A model generated the notes under the pieces. The model searched no databases and had not been told where the DNA came from. It saw only the letters and a program-made list of their open reading frames with translations. A stretch of DNA of 64,000 nt, taken from contig NZ_JAGQCS010000001.1 of NCBI RefSeq assembly GCF_024346315.1, forward strand, positions 248,001 through 312,000, written 5' to 3'. The stretch's first letter is position 1. Each line of letters opens with the position of its first letter. Origin of the DNA: Cyanobium sp. ATX 6F1 (GTDB taxonomy: Bacteria > Cyanobacteriota > Cyanobacteriia > PCC-6307 > Cyanobiaceae). Below, piece by piece: positions 40,468 to 49,872 of this stretch. Made by a program: the position numbers and the translations under genes.

Positions 40468-40499
40468 GCGTTCGACAATCTTCCCTTAATAGTCTCACA

Positions 40500-40527
40500 A
40501 AGCCGCTTATATTTAAGCGGCTTTTTT
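40500..40527 (+). terminator. Rho-independent terminator after the pilin gene
   Basis: Stem AAGCCGCTTA (40500-40509) pairs perfectly with TAAGCGGCTT (40514-40523), with loop TATT. A run of T follows (40522-40527). It lies 33 bases after the pilin stop. Confidence 0.9.
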
Positions 40528-41601
40528 GTACATTTTTCGAAAATATGAGCCACATGTGTTTTAACCTACCCAATGGTCATGCACGACTAGTATCTGCAAG
40601 CGATCACATTTTGCCTCTCAGCAGCACAAGGTATACTTGCTAGGAAGCATACAGCGCAGGGGATAACACATGTAAAATTCTTGAACATAATCCTTCGAGC
40701 CTATGCCTCCATCCAGCTAGTGTGGCGCTGATTTATTATCATTGAATGCTAAACCGTCCATAAATGTTGGTTGGCCACGTCCTTGAACAAACCAGATCAA
40801 CGAAGATAGTTTAGTGTCGGCAAACAGGATCACAATGCAAGAATATTCTGACTTGAATTAATTAACACCATCCAATCTTCAGCATTGGCCAATCTATGCC
40901 AAGTTAATTTAGCGTGACATGAGGACAATTAGCGCCAAGCCTAATCGGGCAAGACAAATGATGATGACACGGAAGTCCTTGACGCCTATTATCATAAAAT
41001 GAGCTGGTATTGGCTACTTCTGGTTTTTGACTCCAGCGAGTGCCAAGGGTGTTCTCATAAGCGAGAATGCCTGACTTTGCAGAATATGATCAAGTGCACG
41101 GCATAAATTCAAATTTATGGATTGTTCTATGACTTCAGTGAAAACCTTGGCAACACTAATTCTCACCGTCCTATACCACAGGGTATGGACTAGATGATCC
41201 AATCAGCCATTATCCAATTGTTTATAGTAGTGTCTGCCGCTCACCATTTGCTCTACTGAAGCCCGACCGTATGCTTTCAAGAACTAATAATAGCATTTTC
41301 TGCTGCTGCTGTTGAGGCACGGTGAATGGCCGAAGAATCACTAAAGGCAATGGCATCCATCTCTGTTGCTAGCCACGCAGATTGCGAGAAAAGTCTGCAT
41401 AGATAGGCTTGATGACCCCTCAAGGACAGATTGGCCAATAGCGGATCAATGCGCTAAAATGCCAAACTCTAATAGGTACATTTACCTCTAGCATTCTATG
41501 GTCACAGCTTCCAGCAATAGCTCCCTTAAAAATAATTAACAATTACGCCTGCTTGCTCTTGCATATTTGGGTGTTTAATTGAGCAACTTTCTGTCTTTAG
41601 T
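40528..41601. other. Non-coding AT-rich stretch
   Basis: About 1.07 kb with many stop codons in all frames and no recognised gene, repeat or RNA. The promoter of the downstream TPR gene should lie at its right end; no clear -35/-10 pair was identified. Confidence 0.5.
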
Positions 41602-43314
41602 ATGTCAGCCAGCAAAGAATCAGTGGAGCAATTGATAGAAGAAGCCTATCTCCTCCTATCAAAGCACCAGCATCAGCCGGCATTGGATAAGGCTTTGATG
41701 GCCTTTGAGCTGGAGTCGGCTGACTCCACCTCTTCTGTCAATCTTGAAATTCTCTACTTGATAGGCGAGCTTCAAATTGAACTGCAGCAAACTGATCAAG
41801 CAATCAAAACCGTGAGGCTGGCATTTGATATCAATCCTTCGGATCAACGAACCAAGCTATTGCAGGCTGGATTAATGGCCATGCTTGGGCAGCTTGAGAC
41901 AGCTGTGCAAATAGCATCTTCTGCTCAAGTTGGCCCAAGAGCTTCAAAAGCGTATTATCTCATTGGCTTAATCGCTCTCGATTTATCAACTTTAGAAGAG
42001 GCTGAAAAATATTTTCGTAAAGCGCTAGAATATGATCCGAAGTCTCGACAAGCGTTACTTGACCTAGGGCTTGTGTACGCTTATCGCAAGCAATATCCAG
42101 AGGCTCAAGCGCTTATTGATCAAGCCTTATTATTGGGCGACCTTAGCTTGAAAGAAATACTAAAACTAGGCAATACATTCCTGGCTATCGAAGATTACGG
42201 CAAAGCATTTGAGTGCTATTACAAAGCAGTTGAGCATGCTCCAAGCTCAGCTTCGGCCCATTCCAATCTAGGTCTAGTTTATCATATTCAAGGCCAGCTA
42301 GAAGCCGCGATTAACAGCTATATATTGGCAGTCTTTCATGAGCCGATGCATTCGATGGCTCATTTAAATCTAGGAATCGCTCTCCTGCTGATGGGAGATT
42401 TCGCCACTGGCTGGGCGGAGTATGAATGGCGAAGAGCACTACGCGATGATCCACATATTTGCGATGAATGGTCTATCCCTGAGATAACAAGTGCAAATGG
42501 CCTCCCTGATGTTGTTATTATTGCGCATGAGAATGGAATTGGAGACAGCATTCAATTTATGCGCTACGGTCAATTAGTGCGAGATCATGGCCGTCAAGCC
42601 GTTCTGCTCTGTCCTCCCAAAATGGCCCCAGTTGCTGATAACTCTGGCTTATTTGATCAAATTGAAACTCGAGCAATTACTACGCTTGAGGATGGAAAAA
42701 CCTATGGCTGGATACCTGCTCTAAGTATTCCAAAAGTATTTGGCATCACGCCAGAAAAGCCATTAGTTGATCCGCCTTACCTGTTTCCTCCCACTGATCG
42801 AGTAAAACACTGGCATGATCGCCTTAGGACAAAAGACTCATTTCTAGTGGGCCTTCACTGGCAAGGCAATCCAGCTGCTGAACGCACTACTTTTCGCGGG
42901 CGTTCACTGCCATTGGCTGTATTTGAATCGCTGGCTTCATTGCATAATATTCATTTCGTATCTTTGCAGAAGGGCTATGGCTCTGAGCAGATGGATACGA
43001 TTTCATTTCGTAATTGCTTCGTTGATGCGCAATCGGAAGTCGACGAAGCTTGGGACTTCATTGAAACCATGGCCATTGCCAAATGCTGCGATGTGGTAGT
43101 ATCCAGTGATTCTGGCCTTGCTCATCTTGTCGGAGCAATGGGACATCCGCTTCTCTTACTTTTGTCAATGGTACCCGAGTGGCGCTGGGGCTTGGTAGGT
43201 GATCGTACAGCTTGGTACCCCTCTGCAAGGCTCTATCGCCAGACCATGTTAGGAGATTGGACCGGGGTGATTGAACGGGTGAGGCTGGACTTAGAAAAAA
43301 GATTTAACCCCTGA
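41602..43314 (+). CDS. TPR-repeat glycosyltransferase-like protein
   Basis: A 570-aa protein. Residues 10-270 form seven or more TPR units, for example AYYLIGLIALDLSTLEEAEK and HSNLGLVYHIQGQLEAAINS. The C-terminal 290 residues form a GT9/GT41-like Rossmann domain: DVVIIAHENGIGDSIQFMRY, then VGLHWQGNP, VSLQKGYG, and VVVSSDSGLAHLVGAMGHPL as donor-binding motif. This architecture is common next to flagellin or pilin genes in cyanobacteria and proteobacteria. A decayed relative of its C-terminal half lies at 49451-49872. Acceptor and donor are unknown. Confidence 0.9.
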   Translation: MSASKESVEQLIEEAYLLLSKHQHQPALDKALMAFELESADSTSSVNLEILYLIGELQIELQQTDQAIKTVRLAFDINPSDQRTKLLQAGLMAMLGQLETAVQIASSAQVGPRASKAYYLIGLIALDLSTLEEAEKYFRKALEYDPKSRQALLDLGLVYAYRKQYPEAQALIDQALLLGDLSLKEILKLGNTFLAIEDYGKAFECYYKAVEHAPSSASAHSNLGLVYHIQGQLEAAINSYILAVFHEPMHSMAHLNLGIALLLMGDFATGWAEYEWRRALRDDPHICDEWSIPEITSANGLPDVVIIAHENGIGDSIQFMRYGQLVRDHGRQAVLLCPPKMAPVADNSGLFDQIETRAITTLEDGKTYGWIPALSIPKVFGITPEKPLVDPPYLFPPTDRVKHWHDRLRTKDSFLVGLHWQGNPAAERTTFRGRSLPLAVFESLASLHNIHFVSLQKGYGSEQMDTISFRNCFVDAQSEVDEAWDFIETMAIAKCCDVVVSSDSGLAHLVGAMGHPLLLLLSMVPEWRWGLVGDRTAWYPSARLYRQTMLGDWTGVIERVRLDLEKRFNP

Positions 43315-44203
43315 TTAAGCCATGTTATTCAGGGCTCTAGCCTTGTTCATTTATCAATTGCTATTTGCAGTAATCATTGAACAAATTTCATGGTTCAGAC
43401 GGCAAGTCTTTAAGATCTCACCCCTTGAAACGCTCTCTGCTTTTTTGCCGGCGAATCCCACCGCAAGGCGCTGGTTCACGCCGCATTAGATAACTCATGG
43501 TGTTGATCTCTACATCAGTAAAGACATTTCTTTAATTTCAGTCGCGAGACGCCTCGAACATCTCAGCATCTTGGCTAATGGGGGAATATCGTCTTCATAC
43601 GCTCAACCTGCGGCTGGGAATAGATAGTAGTACCTATTAATCTGTTCGACCGGTGTGTCCTCTGCTGGTGGACTCAAGGCTGAAGGATTTCATGGTGGTC
43701 AAGCCCCTCGATTATCGGTGGGTCGAGCCCAAAAAAGCCTTCTGCTCCACATTCACCAGGGCAGGTAATGCCGGATGTCCGCCTGGCGCAAGCTGCTCAG
43801 CACACATCAGATCTTCGGCAATTTGTCCGCCAGGTTTGCTGCATACAAATCTCCATGGTGGAGGGGTTTTTCTCCACCATCAAAATGAAGCTGCCTTGAT
43901 GACGGGCATGACGTTTGACGTTCTGCTCTCACCCCGACAGCTTCAGTGCGAGCTACAGCGCTGGATTTATGAATACGACAACTGCGAGCTCCTTCACTCA
44001 AGGAACGATCACTCCAATTCAATCAGTCACGAGCAGGTATTCCTCGACACTCTGACACTCTCCTCTGATTTTTCCTTATCGATATTCACGAAATCTGTGG
44101 AAGTCCAAAATCATCGCTAGAGAGAATGGACAGTCCACAAAGATCATGGTTATCTTGGAAAGTTTAGAGCATGTCACGCCTACGCCAAGCCTATCAAACC
44201 CTA
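43315..44203. other. Non-coding stretch around an IS3 remnant
   Basis: About 890 bp between the TPR gene and the permease stop. Apart from the transposase fragment at 43741-44060 nothing was recognised. Confidence 0.5.
43741..44060 (+). pseudogene. IS3-family transposase (orfB) remnant, frameshifted
   Basis: One frame reads LLHIHQGR-stop-CRMSAWRKLLSTHQI, matching the LLHHSDQGSQY...AWRKLL..H.I region of IS3 transposases. After a frameshift, MVEGFFSTIKMKL matches the DNAMVEGFFSTLK.EL catalytic Glu region. LQCELQRWIYEYDNCELLHS follows in another frame and corresponds to the FEYIE.YYN..R.HS tail. Several shifts and a stop show that it is dead. Terminal inverted repeats were not found. Confidence 0.68.
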
Positions 44204-45058
44204 TCAGATCCCTCCTGCCGCATCACCCCCACTCACCCAACTCTCCAACCCCTCCCCCAGAAACGAGAGCCCCAAAACCAACACAAACATCGCCAGCCCA
44301 GGAAACAACGCCGTCCACCAGATGCCCGTGGGCAGGGCCGTGAGTGCCTGCTGCAGATCACTGCCCCACTCGGGAATCGATTCCGGCAACCCCAACCCAA
44401 GAAACCCCAATCCCCCCAGGATCAGCACCGCATCGGCGGCGTTGAGGGTGAGCAGCACCGGCACCGAGGTGATCACATTGCGAAAGAGGTAGCGCCGCAG
44501 GATCCAGAGCGGCCCGGCCCCGAGCGACTGGGCCGCCTCGATGTAGAGCTCCGCCTTCACCTGGGCCGCCTGGTTGCGCACCACCCGGAAGTACTGGGGC
44601 ACGTAGACCACACACAGCGCCGCCGCCGCATTGGGCAGGCCGCGGCCCAGCAGGAAGGCGAGCACCACCGAGAGCAGCAACACCGGCAAGGTGTAGAGCG
44701 TGTCCATCAGCAGCACCAGCACCCGGTCCACGGCCCCCCCCAGGTAGCCGCTCAGCATCCCCAGCGGCACCCCAATCAACAGGGCCAGCACCAGCGCCAA
44801 CGCCACCACCTGCAGCGCCACGCCGCTGCCCGCGAGGGTGCGCACCCCCACATCCCGCCCCAGGCGATCCGTGCCGCACCAATGGGCCCAGCTGGGGGCG
44901 GCGTTGATGGGATTCTCCAAGCCGGCGTTGGGATCCGCAAGGGCACCGAGCTGCACCAGCAGCGGCGTCAGCAACGCCACCAGGGCATAGAGCAGCACGA
45001 TCACCACCCCCCAGCGGGCCAGACGATTGGAAAGCGACCGGCCTTGCTGAGCTGCCAC
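44204..45058 (-). CDS. OppC/DppC-type ABC transporter permease
   Basis: A 284-aa inner-membrane permease. The N-terminal helix ARWGVVIVLLYALVALLTPL is followed by the family-typical periplasmic loop HWCGTDRLGRDVGVRTLAG. Five further helices and the EAA loop YIEAAQSLGAGPLWILRRYL contact the ATPase. Such proteins import peptides or nickel with an OppB-type partner, a binding protein and ATPases, none of which are in the window. The GTG at 45058 puts the first helix 15 residues in. It is divergent from the OmpR-type regulator, with a 45-bp gap. Confidence 0.92.
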   Translation of the reverse strand: MAAQQGRSLSNRLARWGVVIVLLYALVALLTPLLVQLGALADPNAGLENPINAAPSWAHWCGTDRLGRDVGVRTLAGSGVALQVVALALVLALLIGVPLGMLSGYLGGAVDRVLVLLMDTLYTLPVLLLSVVLAFLLGRGLPNAAAALCVVYVPQYFRVVRNQAAQVKAELYIEAAQSLGAGPLWILRRYLFRNVITSVPVLLTLNAADAVLILGGLGFLGLGLPESIPEWGSDLQQALTALPTGIWWTALFPGLAMFVLVLGLSFLGEGLESWVSGGDAAGGI

Positions 45059-45103
45059 GAAAACGGCTGGTAAGCCGGCGCCACTAGGGCTAGCGTATCG
45101 GGT

Positions 45104-45823
45104 GTGAGCGACGCGACAGAAACCCAGGCCCAGGTGCTGATCGTCGATGACGATCCGCGCCTTCGCGCCCTCTTGGCCGGGGAGCTCGGCGTGGAGGGCT
45201 ATGGGGTGAACGAGGCCTTCGATGGCCAGTCGGCCTTGATCCACCTGCGCTCGGTGCCCACCGACCTGATCCTGCTGGATTGGACCCTGCCGGACTTCAG
45301 CGGTGTGGAAATCTGCCGGCGCATGCGCTCCAGTGGCGTGTTCACGCCGATCCTGATGCTCACCGGCCGCGACGAGGTGCGCGATCGGGTCGAGGCGCTC
45401 GATTCCGGCGCCGACGATTTTTTGCTGAAGCCCTTCTCGATCGAGGAGTTGCTGGCGCGGGTGCGGGCCCAGCTGCGGAGGGCTGGCTACGCCCAGGCCG
45501 CCGCCAACCGCGACCGGCTCGTGCTGGCGGATCTCTCGGTGACCCTCTCCACCCGCGATGTGAGCCGTGGCGGCCGCCCGATCCAGCTCTCGGTGCGCGA
45601 ATACGACCTCCTGGTGTGCCTGCTCAGGCGCTGCAACAGCGTGGTGGACCGGGAAACGATCCTGCGGGAGGTGTGGGGCGAGAACCACTTCGGCGACGAC
45701 AACCTGCTGGATGTGTACATCCGTTATCTGCGCAAAAAGGTCGAGGGCCCCGGCCAGCCCACCTTGATCCAGACCGTGCGCGGCGTGGGCTTCATGCTGC
45801 GGGAAGGGGAGCTCCGCGGCTGA
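45104..45823 (+). CDS. OmpR-family response regulator
   Basis: A 239-aa regulator. The receiver domain (residues 10-120) has VDDDPRL, the phospho-acceptor D in LILLDWTLPDFSG, the T in MLTGRDE and the K in LLKPFS. The C-terminal winged helix (about 135-232) includes LSVREYDLLVCLLRR and NLLDVYIRYLRKKVE, ending IQTVRGVGFMLREG. It should bind DNA when phosphorylated. A histidine kinase lies 0.5 kb downstream on the opposite strand and may be its partner. A receiver-only protein gene follows 74 bases later. Confidence 0.95.
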   Translation: MSDATETQAQVLIVDDDPRLRALLAGELGVEGYGVNEAFDGQSALIHLRSVPTDLILLDWTLPDFSGVEICRRMRSSGVFTPILMLTGRDEVRDRVEALDSGADDFLLKPFSIEELLARVRAQLRRAGYAQAAANRDRLVLADLSVTLSTRDVSRGGRPIQLSVREYDLLVCLLRRCNSVVDRETILREVWGENHFGDDNLLDVYIRYLRKKVEGPGQPTLIQTVRGVGFMLREGELRG

Positions 45824-45897
45824 GCCTTCAGCCAACTCTCAGGCAACCGATGGATCCCCCTCAGCCAAAGGCGTGTTAAGCCGGCCAGATTGGTCCG

Positions 45898-46317
45898 ATG
45901 AGTGGCCATCAAAAACATCTCAGCGTGGCGGTCGTCGATGACGACCCGCGGATCAGGGAGCTACTCGCCCTTGAACTGGCCGACCTGGGCTCCACCGCCA
46001 CGGTCTACGCCTCGGCAGAGGAGCTGCTCGTTGATCCCCAGTGCCCTGGCTTCGATCTGCTGCTGCTGGATCTGGTGCTGCCCGGTATCGATGGCTTCAA
46101 GGCGCTCCAACGGCTGCGGGCCAAGGGGCATCAGGGGCAGATCGTGATCATCAGCGCCAATTGGAACCTGGGACGCTCCCAGCAACTGATCGCCGCTGGT
46201 GCCAACGACTACATCGTCAAGACCAGCCTGCTCGAGCAACTGCCCGAGCTGCTGGCCAACCTGCTCCCGGGCCTCAAGCCCTGCCCAGGGCAGGAACGGG
46301 CGCTGCAGAGCGCTTGA
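45898..46317 (+). CDS. Receiver-only response regulator
   Basis: A 139-aa protein made of one CheY-like receiver domain: VVDDDPRIRELLALE, acceptor D in DLLLLDLVLPGIDG, S in VIISANWN (in place of Thr) and K in YIVKTSLLEQL. No output domain follows, so it signals by protein contact or phosphate relay. Its last 44 bases overlap the end of the histidine kinase gene on the other strand. The arrangement regulator-receiver-kinase suggests a three-part signalling unit. Confidence 0.93.
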   Translation: MSGHQKHLSVAVVDDDPRIRELLALELADLGSTATVYASAEELLVDPQCPGFDLLLLDLVLPGIDGFKALQRLRAKGHQGQIVIISANWNLGRSQQLIAAGANDYIVKTSLLEQLPELLANLLPGLKPCPGQERALQSA

Positions 46318-47701
46318 GCTGCAAGCGGAAATCGGCCCCGCCCCCCGGGGCATCCACGACGAACACAGCGCCGCCCATCCCACGCATGAGCGCATCGACC
46401 ACCGCCAGGCCGATGCCACTGCCGGCCGTATCGCCGGCGCTGCTGCCACGCTTGAAGCGCTCAAAGATCAGCTGCCGGTCGGCCGCCTGCACGCCGGGGC
46501 CCTGGTCGATCACATGCAGCAGCAGCTCCTCAGGGGTGGCGCTGAGGCGCAGGCTGATAGGAGTAGACGCTGGGGCGTACTTGAGGGCGTTCTCGATCAG
46601 GTTGGCGAGGCACTGCTCCAAGCGCTTGGCATCACCCAAGGCAAAGCAGCCCTCGTTCTCGGTGAAGGGGCCCAGTTGCAGGCGGCTGCCGGCATGGCGC
46701 TGCAGACGATCGCAGACGTTGCCGAGGCAGGCGATCGGATCGATGGGTTTGGCCTCGAGCTGCAGCTTGCCGGCATCGCTGCGGGCCAGATCGAGCAAAT
46801 CGGTGACCAGGTGTGCCATGCGCCTGGATTCGGCCTCGATCAAGGCGATCTGCTCCTGCTGCTCCCCATCGAGACCCACCGAACCGCGACGCAAGCGGCT
46901 GGCATAGCCCCCGATCAAAGTGATCGGTGTGCGCAATTCATGGGACACCCCGTTCACGAACGAGCGCTGCCGCTCAAAGGAAAGACTGAGCCGATCAAGC
47001 AAATCATTGAAGGCCAAGGCGATCGGCGCCAGTTCGGCCGGCTGACGCTCCACCGGAATGTGCTGCCGAGTCAGGCTCTCGGAGCTGACCCCCTCGAGGC
47101 GATCGGAGAGGATTTCCAGCGGCCGCAGACCGCTGCGGATCACGGGCCGCAGCAACAGGCTGGTGAACAGGGTGGCCAGGCCGGCCGCCGCGATCAGCAG
47201 AAGCTGGGCCCTGCGCTCCTGCTGGGCACTGGCGCTGAAATCCTCAAGAAAACGTAGTTGGGCCGGGCGTCCCTCCAGCTGGATTGGCTGGCTGCTGGTG
47301 ACGTAGACCTTGCCGCCCAGCTCGAACTCTTGGGGGATTGACCTTGACTCGGCCGCCGCATCCGCCCTGGAAACCAACTTGACCAGCGAGCCAGGCAGCG
47401 AAAAGCTCTCGTTGGGGCTGGGAAGCTTGTAGGTTTTTCCCTCTTCCAGGCCCACCCACACCAACAGCCCCGGGGTGAGGATCTGGCCCAGCAACTGCTG
47501 CAGTCCCGCCGCCCCCTCAAGAGGCGAGCGCCGGTTCAGCAGCTCCGTGCGCACCAGCGCCACCGATTGTTCATGGGCCTGCACCCGCGCCTGGGAGGAG
47601 ATCGCCCGCTGCACCACCAGCAGGAGGCCGTAGCCGGCCAACACCGCCAGCAGGGTGGTGGTGAGCAGGCGACGGCGGAGGGAGAGGGGGTGTTTTTCCA
47701 T
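46274..47701 (-). CDS. Membrane sensor histidine kinase
   Basis: About 475 aa. An N-terminal helix (LLTTTLLAVLAGYGLLLVVQ) is followed by an extracytoplasmic sensor region (about 40-155), then a second helix (LLLIAAAGLATLFTSLLLRP). A HAMP-like linker comes next, then HisKA with phospho-acceptor in VNGVSHELRTPITLIGGYAS. HATPase has N box LIENALKYAP, G1 DQGPGV, F box IFERFKRG and G2 GSGIGLAVV. It likely phosphorylates the regulators encoded tail to tail with it. ATG 47701 is chosen; 47734 is possible. A near-identical copy of its first third occurs beyond pyrF. Confidence 0.94.
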   Translation of the reverse strand: MEKHPLSLRRRLLTTTLLAVLAGYGLLLVVQRAISSQARVQAHEQSVALVRTELLNRRSPLEGAAGLQQLLGQILTPGLLVWVGLEEGKTYKLPSPNESFSLPGSLVKLVSRADAAAESRSIPQEFELGGKVYVTSSQPIQLEGRPAQLRFLEDFSASAQQERRAQLLLIAAAGLATLFTSLLLRPVIRSGLRPLEILSDRLEGVSSESLTRQHIPVERQPAELAPIALAFNDLLDRLSLSFERQRSFVNGVSHELRTPITLIGGYASRLRRGSVGLDGEQQEQIALIEAESRRMAHLVTDLLDLARSDAGKLQLEAKPIDPIACLGNVCDRLQRHAGSRLQLGPFTENEGCFALGDAKRLEQCLANLIENALKYAPASTPISLRLSATPEELLLHVIDQGPGVQAADRQLIFERFKRGSSAGDTAGSGIGLAVVDALMRGMGGAVFVVDAPGGGADFRLQLKRSAAPVPALGRA

Positions 47702-47773
47702 GCTTTTCGAAGGAAGGCTACCCGGCTTGATCACTGACCAAAACCCTGCTTGATGTAAAGCGATCAGAACGAC

Positions 47774-48562
47774 TTATGATACGCCGTAGCCAAAGGAATT
47801 CGGCTGACTAGAAAAAATTTTTGAAATTCTCCGTTGAATATCTTTAGCTGCTTCCGATGGAATCATATCTTTTTCAGGCTCACGTATAGGACGACCAACA
47901 ACAATATAATCCGCTCCATTTTGGAAAGCCTTTTCAACATCGACGGTGCGCTTCTGGTCGTCAGTATTCTCTACTGGACGAATTCCCGGGCATACTATCA
48001 AAAAACTATCGCCGAATTTGTCGCGCAACGCAGGAGCTTCAATCCCCGAAGAAATGACACCATCAACGCCCACCTCAAGAAAGCGCTGAGCGCGGCCTAT
48101 GACAAATTCTTCAATCGATATAGAATTCGGGATCCCATAAAAGCTATTCAAGTCTGATTGATTGAGACTTGTCAACATCGTTACAGCCAAGATCTTAACG
48201 CCATTCCTTTCGCGCACGGCCTCTTTCAGCATTTCATCATCCCCATGGACAGTGACAAAAGAGGCTCCGTGCTCATGGGCGCGCCGGACAGCAGAACCAA
48301 CCGTGCGTGGAATATCCCAAAACTTAAGGTCTACAAACACTTTTTTCTTTTGTTTAACTAACCAGTCAACAAGTTCAAAATAGCCGCTTGCCATGAAAAG
48401 CTCCAATCCGAGCTTATAAAAAGTTACCGTCTCTCCTAAGTCGTTAACAAGTTGCTTTGCCTGCTCGGCCGTCGGCACGTCAAGCGCTACGATAAGCCTG
48501 TCTTCCGGGGGAATGATCTTGCTCGAAAGATAAGATCCTGAATCAGGAATTGGATTACTCAT
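47774..48562 (-). CDS. pyrF: Orotidine 5'-phosphate decarboxylase
   Basis: A 262-aa class I ODCase making UMP. The catalytic DxKxxD lies in VDLKFWDIPRTV. LIVALDVPTAEQAKQLV opens the barrel, and IVVGRPIREPEKD is the phosphate-binding end. The gene is AT-rich and uses codons unlike the kinase genes around it, which points to acquisition by transfer. It sits between the histidine kinase and a truncated copy of the same kinase. Whether the cell has another native pyrF cannot be told from this window. Confidence 0.93.
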   Translation of the reverse strand: MSNPIPDSGSYLSSKIIPPEDRLIVALDVPTAEQAKQLVNDLGETVTFYKLGLELFMASGYFELVDWLVKQKKKVFVDLKFWDIPRTVGSAVRRAHEHGASFVTVHGDDEMLKEAVRERNGVKILAVTMLTSLNQSDLNSFYGIPNSISIEEFVIGRAQRFLEVGVDGVISSGIEAPALRDKFGDSFLIVCPGIRPVENTDDQKRTVDVEKAFQNGADYIVVGRPIREPEKDMIPSEAAKDIQRRISKIFSSQPNSFGYGVS

Positions 48563-48717
48563 GGATTTAAATGTAATGGGTTTGTTGCGCCGCTGTCCTG
48601 GCATGACTTGGCATTTGACATCCTCATGCTCGCTTGAATTTGGGTTGGCACAAGGCCTCTAATGCACCTTAGGTTTTGCTAGAAACGATACATTTATAGC
48701 CAACCTACTCATCCATC

Positions 48718-49160
48718 CTAGATCATCACCTTTGAACGCCCCTCCAGCTGGATCGGCTGGCTGCTGGTGACGTAGACCTTGCCATCGAGCTCGAACTCCT
48801 GGGGCGTTGACTGTGATTCGGCCGCCGCATCAGCCCTGGAAACCAGCTTGACCACGGAGCCAGGCAGCGAAAAGCTCTCGTTGGGGCTGGGAAGTTTGTA
48901 GGATTTGCCCTCCTCCAGACCCACCCACACCAGCAGCCCCGGGCTGAGGATCTGACCCAGTAACTGCTGCAGGCCCGCTGCGCCTTTGAGAGGCGAGCGC
49001 CGGGTCAACAGCTCCGAGCGCACCAACGCCACCGATTGTTCATGGGCCTGCACCCGCGCCTGGGAGGAAATCGCCCGCTGCACAACCAGCAGCAAGCCGT
49101 ATCCGGCCAGAACCGCCAGCAGGGTGGTGGTCAGCAGGCGGCGGCGCAGGGAGGGGGCGC
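48718..49160 (-). pseudogene. Truncated duplicate of the histidine kinase (sensor part)
   Basis: The first ~140 residues are about 90% the same as those of the kinase at 46274-47701 (shared LRRRLLTTTLLAVLAGYGLL, GLLVWVGLEEGK and KVYVTSSQPIQLEG). The frame then ends after EGRSKVMI. The kinase core is missing. The open frame runs upstream to 49269, but homology starts near 49160. It could still make a membrane-bound sensor fragment. Confidence 0.85.
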
Positions 49161-49450
49161 TTCTCCTTGCCTGGCGAAGGCGGCATCGTGTAGAGACTAC
49201 AGAAGATGAGTTTAAGGCACAAAACCCCACGACCTCAGGGCACCAAAAATATTGCCACTCTCGAGGCAACCTTGAGATGCCGCAAGGAAATCCTCAGCAC
49301 GTGTAGGTCAACACGATGACTCGGATTCATACCCTCAAGCCAGAGCGATTGTCCACAATTTGAATGATCCCTCAGCTTTCAGGAAAGATGTCATCCCTCT
49401 GATCCGTGTGGCCCACTCTCGGCATTCAGTGCAGCTGCCGGGTCTGCATC

Positions 49451-49872
49451 TGATCGGGCTCCATTGACAGAGAAACCCCGCGGAACTCGCCGAAGTCGAC
49501 TTCGTCTCCCTTCAGAAAGGCTGCAAAGCAGCTCTACCAAGCAAGGTGCCTTGCGGTGACCGCTTCATGGAGGCCCAGCCGGAGGTGGACACTGCCTTTG
49601 ATTTCGTCGAAACTAGACTCATCACTTCCGCCTTCGACTTGTTGATCTCCAACAATTCCAGCCTCGCGCACCTCACGGGTACTCTCGGTCATCGCTTCTT
49701 GCTGTTGCTCTCCGACTTCTACCAGTGGCGCTGGGGGCCAGATGGGGAGAGCACCGCTTGGTCTCCCTCAGCGCGGCTAGTTCGACAGCGACCGATCGGT
49801 GACTGGACTGAGCTGATCCAGCGGCTCATGGCTGAGCAGGGGGCACGGATCCCTTCCCCCAGTCGATCCTGA
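49451..49872 (+). pseudogene. Remnant of a TPR-glycosyltransferase C-terminus
   Basis: The frame reads LIGLH-stop-QRNPAELAEV, then FVSLQKGC and DFLLISNNSSLAHLTG-like sequence (FDLLISNNSSLAHLTGTLGH) to RWGPDGESTAWSPSARL. It parallels VGLHWQGNP...VSLQKGYG...VVVSSDSGLAHLVGAMGH of the gene at 41602-43314. The Trp codon became TGA and about 30 residues are deleted. From GTG 49546 a 108-residue piece is still open. Its TGA overlaps the next ATG. Confidence 0.78.

Noticed and set aside
40528-41601. A possible structured RNA in the long gap before the TPR gene
   Set aside because: I saw no conserved RNA motif, strong hairpin series or promoter-terminator pair. A covariance-model search would be needed to claim one.
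44171-47257. Long frames opposite the permease and the histidine kinase, and the upstream extension of the permease frame through the OmpR regulator
   Set aside because: The permease, regulator and kinase have complete signature motifs. The opposite frames are Gln/His-rich shadows.
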